Positions 46,480 to 56,735 of a stretch of DNA of 64,000 nt are shown here, piece by piece (the stretch's first letter is position 1; every line of letters starts with the position of its first letter). A program made the position numbers and the translations under genes. Origin of the DNA: Halegenticoccus tardaugens (GTDB lineage Archaea; Halobacteriota; Halobacteria; Halobacteriales; Haloferacaceae); contig NZ_SDIC01000005.1 in NCBI RefSeq assembly GCF_004116405.1, positions 357,580-421,579 of the forward strand, written 5' to 3'. Under the pieces are notes generated by a model, which saw only the letters and a program-made list of their open reading frames with translations, was not told the origin of the DNA and ran no database searches.

Positions 46480-48186
46480 CTATCGGCGAATTGATTGACA
46501 TGTTTCTCCGTCGTGTCCCGGGGAGGCGCTGATCGAAACCGGGTCGCGGCCAGTCGCGCTGTACACCAGATTCCGTTCCGAAGTCCAACCGGCGTAGGTC
46601 CGCTCCGTGACGGTTTCGGGCGACGCCGGAAAGAGGTGAGCTCCGGTCGTCGTCCACGACCGCTGTGAGATCGTCGGACAGGCGGGGGTGGGTCCGCCGC
46701 TGAGCCACGTAGCGGTGGGCTCGATCGCCGCCTTCGTCCGCGTCGGGTAGTAGTTTGCACCGATCGTGGTGATCGAGTGATCGGCGGACCACTCGCCGTC
46801 CAGATTCGACGCGGCGAACGACACGGCCGCAAACTCGGCCTCGTTCGTCGTGCTCGGGAACGAGAGCGTGTCCAGATTGACGAACGCGATCGGCGCGGTC
46901 AGGGTGAGGCTCACTACGAGCAGAACGAGGAGCCCCCGTCTGACGGCGGGTCGGCCGACGAACCGAGTCGGTGGTGACAGGCGGGGGCTGACGTACCGAA
47001 CCGTCGCTAGCGCGGCCAGCGCGAGCACCGGGAAATGGGCGAACGTCTGGGTCCGCATCACGGTACCGAAGAACTCTGGCGTCAGCGCCGCCGTCAGCGA
47101 GTAAGCCGTCATGACGATCGGGGCCGCGAGCAGCGCCAAGAGGACGACGCCCGCCGCGGGTTCCCAAGACAGCACTGGAAGCGACCGGCTGGCGAGCGCA
47201 ACCGGAACAAGCAGCAGGAGGACGAGCGCGAGAAGCGGCAATGGCGTCCTGACGGTCCCCGGGAAGATCGTCCGGAACGCGTTCGCCACGAGAACCGCGA
47301 ACATGAACGTCACCGGGACGAGGAAAGTGGTGCGTCTGAGACGATCGCTCGTCCCCAAAAACCACGCGATTCCGATAACGAGGATAATCAACCACGCGAC
47401 GAACAGCCCCGGATACGAGAGGATTCGCCCGGTATACGGCACTGTGAGCGGAGTTCGTTCCGCGACCCAGTAGTAGGCGGCAAAGTAACCCCAGAAACCG
47501 CTTACGAGTCCGAACCCGACGGCGGCGGTTCGGATGGTTGGCGTTCGGAGTAAGTGCGCCGCCAGCACCCCGATCGAGACGGTTCCCGCCATCAGCGTGC
47601 TGAACGTGTGCGTCACGGGGAAGAGGAGCATGAATAGCGCGACGATGCCGAGCCAGCGCCGATCGGATGACGCCAGCGCCCGATGCAGCGCCAGCGCGAG
47701 CAGCGGCAGATACAGGAGTCCAATCACCTCCTCGTCCGTGACGCCCGTTCGTCGCAGGTACAACCCCTCGACCGCGAGCGAGAACCCGACGAGGACGGCG
47801 GCCCATCTCACCTCCCGACTCGGCCACCCGAGGTTCCGAGCGGCCCGGCGGACGAGTGCGACCGCGACGAGACACGTGACTGCACCGACCAGCGCGATCA
47901 GCGGTTGAATGAGACGGACCGGTGCGCCGTCCAATACGACGCTCGACGCTGTGAGGAAGCTCGCGAAGCCGAGGTGGTCCGCTCGAATCCGAGACAGCGG
48001 GAACTGCCCCCCCGCGATCGCATCGCGGGCGTACGCTGCGTATTCGAATCCGTCCAGCGTCGACGGGAGCGGACTCCAGTGGAGTATGAGCGTCCGCATA
48101 CCCACAGCGACGGCGAACACGACGAGGCTGACGAGCAAATAGTCGCGGCGTTCTGTCGCGACGTGGTCGGAGCGGCGTTTGATCAT
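46480..48186 (-). CDS. Polytopic membrane protein, GT-C glycosyltransferase-like
   Basis: A 568-residue protein with about 12 membrane helices. The first external loop has WSPLPSTLDGFEYAAYARDA with an acidic residue soon after helix 1, as in GT-C glycosyltransferases (ArnT/AglB-like). A small globular C-terminus (DGEWSADHSITTIGANYYPT...) follows the last helix. It may glycosylate lipid-linked or surface proteins handled by the ABC exporter. Family membership is inferred from topology. Its start overlaps the end of the permease gene at 48183 by 4 bp. Confidence 0.65.
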   Translation of the reverse strand: MIKRRSDHVATERRDYLLVSLVVFAVAVGMRTLILHWSPLPSTLDGFEYAAYARDAIAGGQFPLSRIRADHLGFASFLTASSVVLDGAPVRLIQPLIALVGAVTCLVAVALVRRAARNLGWPSREVRWAAVLVGFSLAVEGLYLRRTGVTDEEVIGLLYLPLLALALHRALASSDRRWLGIVALFMLLFPVTHTFSTLMAGTVSIGVLAAHLLRTPTIRTAAVGFGLVSGFWGYFAAYYWVAERTPLTVPYTGRILSYPGLFVAWLIILVIGIAWFLGTSDRLRRTTFLVPVTFMFAVLVANAFRTIFPGTVRTPLPLLALVLLLLVPVALASRSLPVLSWEPAAGVVLLALLAAPIVMTAYSLTAALTPEFFGTVMRTQTFAHFPVLALAALATVRYVSPRLSPPTRFVGRPAVRRGLLVLLVVSLTLTAPIAFVNLDTLSFPSTTNEAEFAAVSFAASNLDGEWSADHSITTIGANYYPTRTKAAIEPTATWLSGGPTPACPTISQRSWTTTGAHLFPASPETVTERTYAGWTSERNLVYSATGRDPVSISASPGHDGETCQSIRR

Positions 48187-51100
48187 CGGTGCGGTCGGTC
48201 GTCGGCGCGTTCGGAGGAGTGATTCAGGGCCGGTCGCTGCCGAGTTCCGCGGAGAAGCGAGGACGGCGCGTGCTTGAACAGCGATGCGCCGGCCAGACCG
48301 GCGCTGAGGACGGCGAGTGCGAGTGCCCCCGCGGCGACTGCGGCGAGCAGCGGGGCGGAGAACGCCGGGCGCAGCGTCACCCCGAAGAGCGTGAGTCGCC
48401 CCGCGGAGAGCAGCGCGGTAGTCAGGCCGACCGAGAGGACGAGCGCGAGGCCGGTCGCGACGGTCCCGATCTTGAACGCGTCCAGGAGGACGGTTCTGAC
48501 GACCGCCGCTGGCGTCGCGCCCGTCGCCCGCTGGATTCCGACGGTCCGACGTTGGGCGTGGACGGCCTGGGCGAACGTCGCGGTCGTTCCGCCGACGGTC
48601 ATGAGTCCGGTCAAGCTGATCACCACGACCAGGAGCAGCCGGATGTTTCCGAACGCCGTCTCAATCCCTTGGCCGAGTCCGGTGCCGCCCGTTTCCCGAC
48701 CGCTGCTCGCGACCGCCGATCCGAGCCGATCGTCACCACGAACGGTATACTCACTATTTACGATCTCTTCATCATTTACAATAACACTGACGGTGTAAGT
48801 ACCGGCTGGCCGGCGAGCAAGCCCCGCCGTGAACTGACGCGTCTCGCCGGGGTCGAGCGTGACGGCGCGGGAGACGCCACCAGGGCCCTCAATGCGCACC
48901 TGCTGTGTGAGCGTCTCGTTCCACGGGTTAGTCAGTTCGACCGCCGCTTCGGGCACCGTGATGACCGTCGGCGCGGACGGCTCGACCCGCAGCGACGCCT
49001 CGAACCGCCTGTCGGCGGACTCGCTCACCCGGATCTCCTCCGACGCGGTCCGGTCGTTGGCACGGGCGCTGACCGTATAGTTCCCCGGCGTCTCGGGGAG
49101 CGAAAGTTGCGCTACGCCGTCGGCTCCCGTCGTCGCGGTCCGGTCGTCGACCGAAACGGTCGCGTTCGTCACCGGACCGGACGCGTCGGTGACGAGCAAC
49201 CGCGGTGTAGACCCGGGCGGAGCGGTCGACGGGAGCCGCTCGATGCGAACTGCGTCGGCCGATGAAACAGAGACGTTCCGGCGGACGTTCCCGGCCGCGA
49301 GCGCGTACGTCCCGGGTTCGACGTCGCCGAACGAGACGTTCTCCGTCGTCCGCTCGCCCGCGCCGAGCGTCAGTCGAATCTGCTCGCGGCGATCCCCGAG
49401 CGAGACGGGCACCGTCCGTTCGCTTCGTTCGAGTCCAACGTTCTCCGCGGTGACGGAGACGGTCGCCGAGCCGTTTTCCGCCCGGCGGACCGGGGAGACG
49501 TCGACGACGGAGATCGTGGAGGCGTCGTCGTCGGACGACACCGTCGACGGGGACTCGGTCGTGCGGACGAACTGAACCGTCCCCGACTCCGCCATCGAGA
49601 GGTGGCGCGCGGTCCGGAGACTCACCAGAAGCTGATCGTCGGTCGGACCGGGCGCGTCGAACGTCCCAACGACGGTTACCTCCGTGAATCCGGGGTTCGT
49701 GCTGCCGCCGAGCGTCGCCGTGTCGCCGACCTCCAGACCGAGCGTCGTCGCGAGGTCGGCTCCGACGACCGCCTCGTCGGCCGCCGCGGGCGGCCGTCCG
49801 CGGACAAGTTCGATGTCGCTGAGCGACGCGTAGGCGGGGTAGTCTACGCCGCGGGCGAGAAACGGTTCGCCTCCGCTGACCTCGAACAGGAGTATCTCCG
49901 GGCTCGCAGGACGGCCGTCCGCGCGGAGCGCCTGTGCCGTGCTCTCGGGGACTTTGCTGGCGACGGGGTGGCTCGCGCCGGGCTCGGTGATCGTAACCCC
50001 CTCGGAGGCGGTGAGCGGCGCGGCGAGGCCGCCGATCGTCGCTACGAGGAGCGTGAAGGTGACGAAGACGGTTAGGGTCGCGGTCGTCGGGACAAGCGCC
50101 CGCCAGTCGAGGAGGCGAGTGCCGAAACGGTGGCGAAGGAACGCAGGAATCAGCCCTAACACCCCGTCGTTCCTGGAGGGATGAGAGAGCGCCGAAACCA
50201 CCCCCGGCTCGCAGCGTGCGACAGAGAGCGCCGCGACGAGGCCCGCGAGAGCGCCGGAAAGGACGAGCCCGACTATCGCCGGAGCCAGCACGGTCAGCGT
50301 CTCCGCGGTCACCTGCACGTTCAGCGACGTCGGGAGCCCGCCGAAGAGAGCGAGGTTGACCGCGGCCCGCGTCAAGATCGCGCCCGTAGCGTAGCCGATC
50401 GCTACCCCGACGAGCGACAGGAGGGCTGCCCGGCCGGCAAACAGCGCCAGGATCCGCCGTGGGGACGCGCCGGTCGCCCTGAGGACTCGAATCGTCCGGA
50501 GGCGATCTCTGACCATCATCCGGGTGACGCTGTAGACGGTTACGACGACGAGGACTCCGCCGGCGATCGTCGCGAGACGCAACAGGCCGACGAGTTGCGT
50601 CGCCCCGGCGACGAAAAACGGGAGCGCAGAGACGAACGGCACGCCGCTCTCGGCGACCGCGCTCTCGGCTGCTGAGCCGTGGATGACGAACGCGCCGGTC
50701 ACGCCGAGGCGGTCGACGGTGTCGACCGACGCGACGTACCAAGAGGGATCGATCACGGACTCGCCGTCCCGGGGGACGATCCTGACTCGCTCGGTCGCGT
50801 CGGCCCCGGCGACCTGGCGGGTCCGCGAAGTGGTGACATCCCCCCCACTCAGACCCTCTGGTGGCGGTTCAGGGAAGCGAACCCGTTCGTCGCTCGTCAG
50901 GTCCGGAGGTGGATCGCCTGGGACGCCGACGACCGTGCGCGTCGTACCGTCCTCGAACGCGACGCGTGCGAACGGTAGTACGAGCCCGTCCGATCCGACC
51001 GCCGCTCTCGCTTTGTCAACAGATGAGTACCGCGTCACCGTCCGGTCCGAGTCGTACTCCTCGGCGATCTCCGACGTCTGCGCGCCCGCGGCGAACACGA

Positions 51101-51203
51101 CGAGCGTGGTGCCCGTGAGGAAGGCGACGGTGGCCGCGATCACGAGAACGGCGAGTCGATCGCGGCGGGACCAGCGAAACAGAATCGAACGTCGATAACC
51201 CAT
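48183..51203 (-). CDS. FtsX/MacB-type ABC transporter permease, second copy
   Basis: A 1006-residue paralogue of 42570-45662: N-terminal helix AVLVIAATVAFLTGTTLVVF, FtsX core with RDRLRTIRVLRATGASPRRIL, MacB-like AVVGADLATTLGLEVGDTATLGG, and CARDB/CnaB-like external domains (TVSVDDRTATTGADGVAQLSLP). The closing FtsX core is near 880-990. First gene of the minus-strand operon, divergent from the DUF4129-type gene. The two permeases are similar along their length, so they are a duplication. Confidence 0.88.
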   Translation of the reverse strand: MGYRRSILFRWSRRDRLAVLVIAATVAFLTGTTLVVFAAGAQTSEIAEEYDSDRTVTRYSSVDKARAAVGSDGLVLPFARVAFEDGTTRTVVGVPGDPPPDLTSDERVRFPEPPPEGLSGGDVTTSRTRQVAGADATERVRIVPRDGESVIDPSWYVASVDTVDRLGVTGAFVIHGSAAESAVAESGVPFVSALPFFVAGATQLVGLLRLATIAGGVLVVVTVYSVTRMMVRDRLRTIRVLRATGASPRRILALFAGRAALLSLVGVAIGYATGAILTRAAVNLALFGGLPTSLNVQVTAETLTVLAPAIVGLVLSGALAGLVAALSVARCEPGVVSALSHPSRNDGVLGLIPAFLRHRFGTRLLDWRALVPTTATLTVFVTFTLLVATIGGLAAPLTASEGVTITEPGASHPVASKVPESTAQALRADGRPASPEILLFEVSGGEPFLARGVDYPAYASLSDIELVRGRPPAAADEAVVGADLATTLGLEVGDTATLGGSTNPGFTEVTVVGTFDAPGPTDDQLLVSLRTARHLSMAESGTVQFVRTTESPSTVSSDDDASTISVVDVSPVRRAENGSATVSVTAENVGLERSERTVPVSLGDRREQIRLTLGAGERTTENVSFGDVEPGTYALAAGNVRRNVSVSSADAVRIERLPSTAPPGSTPRLLVTDASGPVTNATVSVDDRTATTGADGVAQLSLPETPGNYTVSARANDRTASEEIRVSESADRRFEASLRVEPSAPTVITVPEAAVELTNPWNETLTQQVRIEGPGGVSRAVTLDPGETRQFTAGLARRPAGTYTVSVIVNDEEIVNSEYTVRGDDRLGSAVASSGRETGGTGLGQGIETAFGNIRLLLVVVISLTGLMTVGGTTATFAQAVHAQRRTVGIQRATGATPAAVVRTVLLDAFKIGTVATGLALVLSVGLTTALLSAGRLTLFGVTLRPAFSAPLLAAVAAGALALAVLSAGLAGASLFKHAPSSLLRGTRQRPALNHSSERADDRPHR

Positions 51204-51444
51204 TGATTCGTGTTTGGTTCGATTGTTTCGGTTATTGAAATAGATATCGATGAATAATATTTGCGTGTTTGGTTGTATTTAAAACCACGATCTTCCTGGA
51301 TTAGCGCGGATGCATATCGCGGCGGCACGAACCTCGCGGATGGGACAGCGAAGCAGCACTCGATGTCAGTTGTTCCCGCGCAATTTCGACTTAGATGTTA
51401 TAAACAGGAAAACGAATATAGGCTCCGGTCGCCACAGTCAGATC

Positions 51445-53619
51445 GTGAATCACAAACGTAGTTCCCGCGCTGGGGCGGTCCTCCTCGTCGCGTTGCTGGT
51501 GGGATCGGTCCTCCTGTCAGCGGCGGTGGTGCCTGCGAGTGGGGCGGAGGCAGGCGATCCTTCGGGGTCACCCGCCGTCGGTTCGGGCGGTCCCGTCCTC
51601 CAGCAGGACGACGCCGACGCGTCCGAGAACGAAACGCCGGCGCGGCACGCAAACCCCGACGAGGCCAACGAGGACGGCGACGGTGGGGCGGTCGAGTCGC
51701 ACCTCGCCACCCAGCTCTCGCGGCGTCTTGGCGACAGCGCGGTGCAGCTGGAGGAGGGAGAAGCCGACCAGGCGCGACAGCTCCTCGGTGACGATTTTTC
51801 GAGTTCACTGGCGAAGTACGCAGAGGTCGCCGACGAGAGCGGGAATAATGAATCGGCCGAGCGTTTCCGAAAGGCACAGAAGGATCAAGAGGAGTACGCT
51901 TCGACTGTTCAGGAATACCGCGAGACGTACAAAGAATACCAGGAGGCGAAGGAGAACGGAGACGATCAGCGGGCACGCGAGCTGGCGCGCGAACTGAACC
52001 GTCTCGCAGAGAAGACGAACCGGACGTCGAACGAGCTGAACGAGTCGTTCGGCGAGCTGGGAAAATCGACGAGTGGTAACTTCTCACAAGCCCAAAACGG
52101 TGTTAACGAGGTGCAATCGAACATTTCTGCTCAGCAAAAGGAAGTGAACGACGCCGAGTTCGAGCGGACAGAACTCGCCGTCGAAGCCGAGGACGACACC
52201 GCGTCGTTCAGCGACCCGCTGCGTCTGAGCGGCAGTCTGACGACGGAAGATGACGAGCCCATCGCAGACGAGTCGGTGACCTTCCAAGTCGGTGAACAAA
52301 ACTACACTTCCACGACCGACGAAGACGGGGATTTTTCGCTCTCGTACCGACCAGTAGCGATACCACAGAACGCGAGTAACGTGACGGTGACGTATCTCCC
52401 AAAGGGTGATACGCTGTACCTCGGATCGAACGCGACGGTTGACCTCGATGTCGAGCAGGAGGACGCCGCGGTTGAACTCGACGACGTGCCGGAGGAGGTC
52501 GCGTTCGGTGAGCAGGTTGCCGTGACGGGCACGGCGACGATCGACGGCGAGCCGGTTCGATCGGCCCCGGTGACGCTCGCGGTAGACGGACGGCGACTTG
52601 GAACCGTCGTCACCGACGAGAAGGGCCAGTTCGTATTCGAGAAGCCGCTTCCGGCGGACGTGGCCACCGGGGAGCGCTCGCTGACCGCCGGTTCGGCGAA
52701 CGATAGTCTCGCCGTCGTCGCGGAACCCGCGGAGGCGAACGTGACGGTCGAGCCGACGCCGACGAATCTGACGCTCTCAGCGAGTTCGACGGAGGGCGGT
52801 GAAGTCACCGTAGACGGTCATTTGACGCTGGCGAACGGTACGTCGGTCGACGGACAGACGGTCGAGCTCCAAGCCGACGGGAAGCCGGTCGGAACGGTGC
52901 AGACCACCGTCAATGGGACGTATCAGGGAACAGTCGCCCTACCATCAGACGTTCAGGGGCGCGACCAGATCACCATTGCGGCTGTGTACGCCAATCAGGG
53001 GACAAATCTCGCCGATTCGCGGGCATCGACCGGGGTCCCATTGGCCGCGACTGGGCCGGCCGAAGATCTGCTCTCGTGGGACGCGCTCTCGCAAGTCGAG
53101 AAGGCTCTCGTACTCTTCATTCCCCCCGCGCTGATCACGCTTCTCGTGTTAGCGTACAGGCGATGGCGGGGGGGTCAGAGCGGAAACGGAAGCCGGGAGA
53201 CGTCAGAGACGACGCCTGACACCGATGAGAGAGGTAATCACCCGACACCGACGGATCCATCCGGCTTTTCGATCGCGCGGGAACGACTGATCGAAGGTGA
53301 CGCCGATGGTGCAGTTGAGGCTGCGTACGTGGCAGCCCGTCGCCGCATCGCGGCCGATTTCGACGTATCCCAGAACGGGACGCACTGGGAGTTCTACCGG
53401 GCATGTCAAACGCACGATCTCAGCGATCGCTTTGACACTCTCCAACAGCTTACCGAGCAATACGAGCGGGCTGCTTATCACCGCGAAAGTACAGCGATGG
53501 ACCGGGCAAGGGAAACTATCGAACTTGCAGTAGCACTCGTTCCTAGTGGTGACCGTACGAGTACAGATGGTGGACAAACATCGTTTACTGAGAGTGAAGT
53601 TCCCTCCGATAAGTCGTAA
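51445..53619 (+). CDS. Membrane protein with Ig-like domains and a DUF4129-type tail
   Basis: About 724 residues from a GTG at 51445, which puts a signal-like helix (AGAVLLVALLVGSVLLSAAVV) near the N-terminus; the frame is open to 51310 but the extra residues look non-coding. A coiled-coil of about 150 residues (EEYASTVQEYRETYKEYQEAKE) comes next, then three Ig/CnaB-like repeats with DEDGDFSLSY and DEKGQFVFEK motifs, one C-terminal membrane helix (LVLFIPPALITLLVLAY) and a cytosolic DUF4129-type helical domain (ERLIEGDADGAVEAAYVAARRRIAADF). It faces the ABC cluster back to back and probably works with it. Function unknown. Confidence 0.7.
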   Translation: MNHKRSSRAGAVLLVALLVGSVLLSAAVVPASGAEAGDPSGSPAVGSGGPVLQQDDADASENETPARHANPDEANEDGDGGAVESHLATQLSRRLGDSAVQLEEGEADQARQLLGDDFSSSLAKYAEVADESGNNESAERFRKAQKDQEEYASTVQEYRETYKEYQEAKENGDDQRARELARELNRLAEKTNRTSNELNESFGELGKSTSGNFSQAQNGVNEVQSNISAQQKEVNDAEFERTELAVEAEDDTASFSDPLRLSGSLTTEDDEPIADESVTFQVGEQNYTSTTDEDGDFSLSYRPVAIPQNASNVTVTYLPKGDTLYLGSNATVDLDVEQEDAAVELDDVPEEVAFGEQVAVTGTATIDGEPVRSAPVTLAVDGRRLGTVVTDEKGQFVFEKPLPADVATGERSLTAGSANDSLAVVAEPAEANVTVEPTPTNLTLSASSTEGGEVTVDGHLTLANGTSVDGQTVELQADGKPVGTVQTTVNGTYQGTVALPSDVQGRDQITIAAVYANQGTNLADSRASTGVPLAATGPAEDLLSWDALSQVEKALVLFIPPALITLLVLAYRRWRGGQSGNGSRETSETTPDTDERGNHPTPTDPSGFSIARERLIEGDADGAVEAAYVAARRRIAADFDVSQNGTHWEFYRACQTHDLSDRFDTLQQLTEQYERAAYHRESTAMDRARETIELAVALVPSGDRTSTDGGQTSFTESEVPSDKS

Positions 53620-53628
53620 GTGAAGTCG

Positions 53629-53665
53629 ACATTCTCCCACGACTCAAGCTGTGGGGCGCCATGAA
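53629..53665. repeat. Solitary TnpB-element hairpin end
   Basis: GACATTCTCCCACGACTCAAGC-TGTGGG at 53632-53657, the degenerate minus-oriented form of the hairpin/GATGTCA right end. No element is attached; a scar or relic. Confidence 0.5.
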
Positions 53666-53978
53666 ACGGAGTTCAAGTCCAGTTGTTTCTTTTGGATGTG
53701 AACTCTACTCCCGCGTCTCTCCTCAACGGTTATCGTCCAATTGGGTCGAGAATACGCCGAAAAGCGAGTACGATGCTTTCAATAAGTATCGAAGAATGTA
53801 GTATTCTCTTTACTGTATGCCACTCTCCAAAGGATGGTATACTATTAATCCCACCGGGTATTTCATTCTATACATAAAGTAAATTGATCCGTACTTATTA
53901 TCTTATAATTAATTAAATTTTTATGATATAAGTAATCGTGTGATTTACAATATCGTTTTAGATTTTGTATTTGAATGT
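53666..53978. other. AT-rich intergenic stretch
   Basis: No gene seen. TTATAATTAATTAAATTTTTATG at 53901-53925 is likely the promoter region of the beta-helix gene at 53979. Confidence 0.5.
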
Positions 53979-55577
53979 ATGTCGCACGACAACGATCTAA
54001 GTGAACCAAGCGATGAGAGTGAGAAAAAAATGGTCTCTCGGAGATCATGGATGAAAACGCTCGGAGCAGCCGCAGCGACTCCACTTTTCACCGAAAGTGC
54101 CTCAGCAGAAATAGTCACCTCGAACAGCGGAGAGGGGGGAAGGTTCGGTAACATCGTGAACGTCGTTCAAGCCGGTGCCGATCCAACCGGAGAGGAGCCG
54201 ATTAACCCGATTCTCGAGGAACTTCGCGCGGACGATACGCTGCTATTCTTCCCTGAAGGTCGGTATAAGATGAACACGACCTTCCGATACACGGGGTTCA
54301 CAAACTTCGGCATCAACGGTTCGAACGCCACGATAGTCCCGACGAGTGCCGATGAATGGATCGGAGAGGACGAACGATGCTTTCTCTTAGGTGTCTACTA
54401 CAATCCCGGACAGCGGATTTATGTCCATGGGTTGGACTTCGATTACTCCGCTCCAAACACGGGCGTGCGTGCAATCGAAGCTTACGCCATTGACCGATTG
54501 TTCGTAAAGAATATCGACATCAACGGTGAGCACGACACTCTATGGGATGCCGGCGGCACGTTCAACCTTACCGATCCAAACGGAGTCGGCGTCGTCGACG
54601 GATTCCGCGTTCCTGACGGCACGGCTGCGCTTGTAGACGAAGGGGGCCGAATCCAGTACGGACGCTCTGGAATCACGGTTAACCGCTACCACAAAGGGGG
54701 TATTTGGATTCGAAATTGTGTCATTAAGTCGTGCTGGGACAACGGACTCTATGCCACTGACAGTGATGGATTCGTCTCCATCCAGGGTGGATTATATCAG
54801 AACAACAATATCTCAAACCTTCGGCTTGGAGGCGTCGACAGTGTTATACAAGGTCCGAGAGTGGTCGTCGATCGCGTCCGATTCAACGACCTCAACCAGC
54901 GAGGGATACGGATCGAACAAGGAGCACGGGTGCTCGTGAACAACGCTAACATCGACCTCACAAATCCGAACGGCCACGCCATTACTGTCGAAAACGCCGT
55001 CACCTCGGCGACGATCTCCAACGCGAATATCAACATCGGATCGTCGCCGGTACAGAATAGCCAGGGGATCGTCGTCAGTGGAAACACAGGTAGAGTTCGT
55101 GTCGTCGGTGGGAGAATCAACATCGACGGTCCCGACCATGGCGGTAATGCGATCTCGATAAACAGCACCGATCAAACTACCGAACCGGTAATCGTCGAGA
55201 ACCTACAAATCACCGGTGATCGAGGCGGCGAACCGGGTGGCCGGGAAACAGTTCGATGTGACCGGGACAGCTGTACCTTCCGTAACCTGACGATCCGCCA
55301 GCCGGGACCAGCATATCGCCAGGGCCTTACACTCACAGGAAATAATTGCAAGGTGGTGTACAGTAATATCCAGACAACTCACCACCCCTTGATTAACACT
55401 GGATCTGGCACGAGGGTCCTGTCTTCAGTTCTCGATTCGTACGACGGCTACGCAGCCGCGAGGTTGTATCCGTCGTCGTCCGATATCGAGTTCGTTGACA
55501 ACACGCTCGCCCACGGAGTCAAAGACGACGGGGCGACGAACCTCCGCCTCGTCTCGAACAGGTTCCCATCAACTTAG
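53979..55577 (+). CDS. Tat-exported parallel beta-helix protein
   Basis: About 532 residues from the ATG at 53979. A Tat signal SRRSWMKTLGAAAATPLF lies near residues 20-37. The mature part starts with VNVVQAGADPTGEEPINPIL, the usual first coil of pectate-lyase-like domains, then LFFPEGRYKMN and many repeated coils (VENLQITGDRGG, RVVVDRVRFNDLNQRGIRIEQGARVLVNNANI). No catalytic residues are evident. It resembles the protein at 39939-41660 in plan but not closely in sequence. Secreted glycan-binding or glycan-cleaving role inferred. Confidence 0.8.
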   Translation: MSHDNDLSEPSDESEKKMVSRRSWMKTLGAAAATPLFTESASAEIVTSNSGEGGRFGNIVNVVQAGADPTGEEPINPILEELRADDTLLFFPEGRYKMNTTFRYTGFTNFGINGSNATIVPTSADEWIGEDERCFLLGVYYNPGQRIYVHGLDFDYSAPNTGVRAIEAYAIDRLFVKNIDINGEHDTLWDAGGTFNLTDPNGVGVVDGFRVPDGTAALVDEGGRIQYGRSGITVNRYHKGGIWIRNCVIKSCWDNGLYATDSDGFVSIQGGLYQNNNISNLRLGGVDSVIQGPRVVVDRVRFNDLNQRGIRIEQGARVLVNNANIDLTNPNGHAITVENAVTSATISNANINIGSSPVQNSQGIVVSGNTGRVRVVGGRINIDGPDHGGNAISINSTDQTTEPVIVENLQITGDRGGEPGGRETVRCDRDSCTFRNLTIRQPGPAYRQGLTLTGNNCKVVYSNIQTTHHPLINTGSGTRVLSSVLDSYDGYAAARLYPSSSDIEFVDNTLAHGVKDDGATNLRLVSNRFPST

Positions 55578-55732
55578 GTCTGAATCCACCTTCTGAGACA
55601 ACGACTGACGCGGTTCATTCACTTGTGCTTTATCACTTTATCGACCAGAATAAGCGAGTTGCCCTCTCATGCGACAGATAAATGCCCAGCTTGAAGTGCG
55701 TTCTTCAGCTAATCGGTAGCGCAGAGCCACCT
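55578..55732. other. Short intergenic stretch
   Basis: No gene seen between the beta-helix gene and the relics. Confidence 0.5.
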
Positions 55733-56192
55733 TCCTCACCGAGCGCCGACCGAAGGGAAAGTGCGAGGAGGGAGGGGAGAAAGCGCGTTCGCAAAAGATT
55801 GAGCCGATGTACGGCCTATCTTGAATTACTGCTCCCCCGGCACACGTCCGGGAGTGTAGGAACCACCAGTAAACTGGCTCCTGTGGTGCGATACCAACTC
55901 ACACTGAACTCGGGAACGACGACCGCGAGCGGGTTCGACTCCCACCCCTCACTTGAGAGTAGAGCGTGAAAACACCGGGAATGAAATCGGCGGGCCAGTC
56001 CCAGTCTTCGGTCGGAGTGGGACGCATCACACAATGCACCCACGTCGGAGGCAAGGACGGTAAGAGGAAGCCGGGCCGCGTCCACGCATAGGGTCGCGGG
56101 GTATAATGTTGGTGCGGAACGCCCGCCCTCACCGAGTGGCCGACGCCCGTAAGAGCGGAGGGAGCAAGCAGGATGGGGTGGTTTACGGAAGT
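55733..56192 (+). mobile_element. tnpB-less relic, IS1341-type ends
   Basis: The left end has CCTTCCTCACCGAGCGCCGACC at 55730-55752. The right end near 56165-56192 reads GAGGGAGCAAGCAGGATGGGGTGGTTTACG, comparable with the right end of copy 1. The 400 bp between are structured and gene-free; frames here are GC artefacts. Confidence 0.5.
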
Positions 56193-56735
56193 TCGAGGAG
56201 AAAGCCTCGCCGTTCACGGCAGGGATGAATCCAACAACTCCGCCACAATCGCCGGGATTAAGCCCCCTGACAGCATATTCGTGGTCAAGCACAACGGGCA
56301 AAAACTGGCGGTTGGATTGGGATCCGCCCGGACGACGAAGGCCACCACACCGTTCCCGAGAGGGTGTCTCCGAGGCCGTGACGACACGGTAGGCAAAAAG
56401 CGACCCTCGCCCAATTGTGCCTGCCCATCGTGGCACGAAGGGCAGGCAGGCCGATGGCACGGCCTGTGCCTGGACGCGGGGAAACCTGCGATCAGGGGCA
56501 TCCCGCCGTCTCTTCGAGACGAACGGGATGCACGGTGCAAGCGGATACCGCGTCCGAACGGACGCCGAATACGCCACACCCCTCACGGGGCCGATGTATC
56601 GCGCACGAACCCGGTATCGCCTCGCCGGACGCCGTTCGGCAGGCGAGAAGTTGCCAGCGGGGACGTGGGACCGGCCCGCTGTCCCGCGTTGGAATCCTCG
56701 CGCTTCAGTGCGAGGAGGATGTCAAGTGTTAGCGT
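56193..56735 (+). mobile_element. tnpB-less relic, hairpin/GATGTCA ends
   Basis: Left hairpin GCCTCGCCGTTCACGGC near 56205-56221, right end CCTCGCGCTTCAGTGCGAGG at 56695-56715 followed by AGGATGTCAAG. GGTTGGATTGGGATCC at 56311-56326 is shared with the relic at 16423-16778, which is 350 bp. The longer interior may carry extra scaffold or tnpB remnants; none is readable. Confidence 0.6.

Noticed and set aside
55816..56586. A 256-residue minus-strand frame.
   Set aside because: It spans two tnpB-less relics and their hairpins. No motifs.
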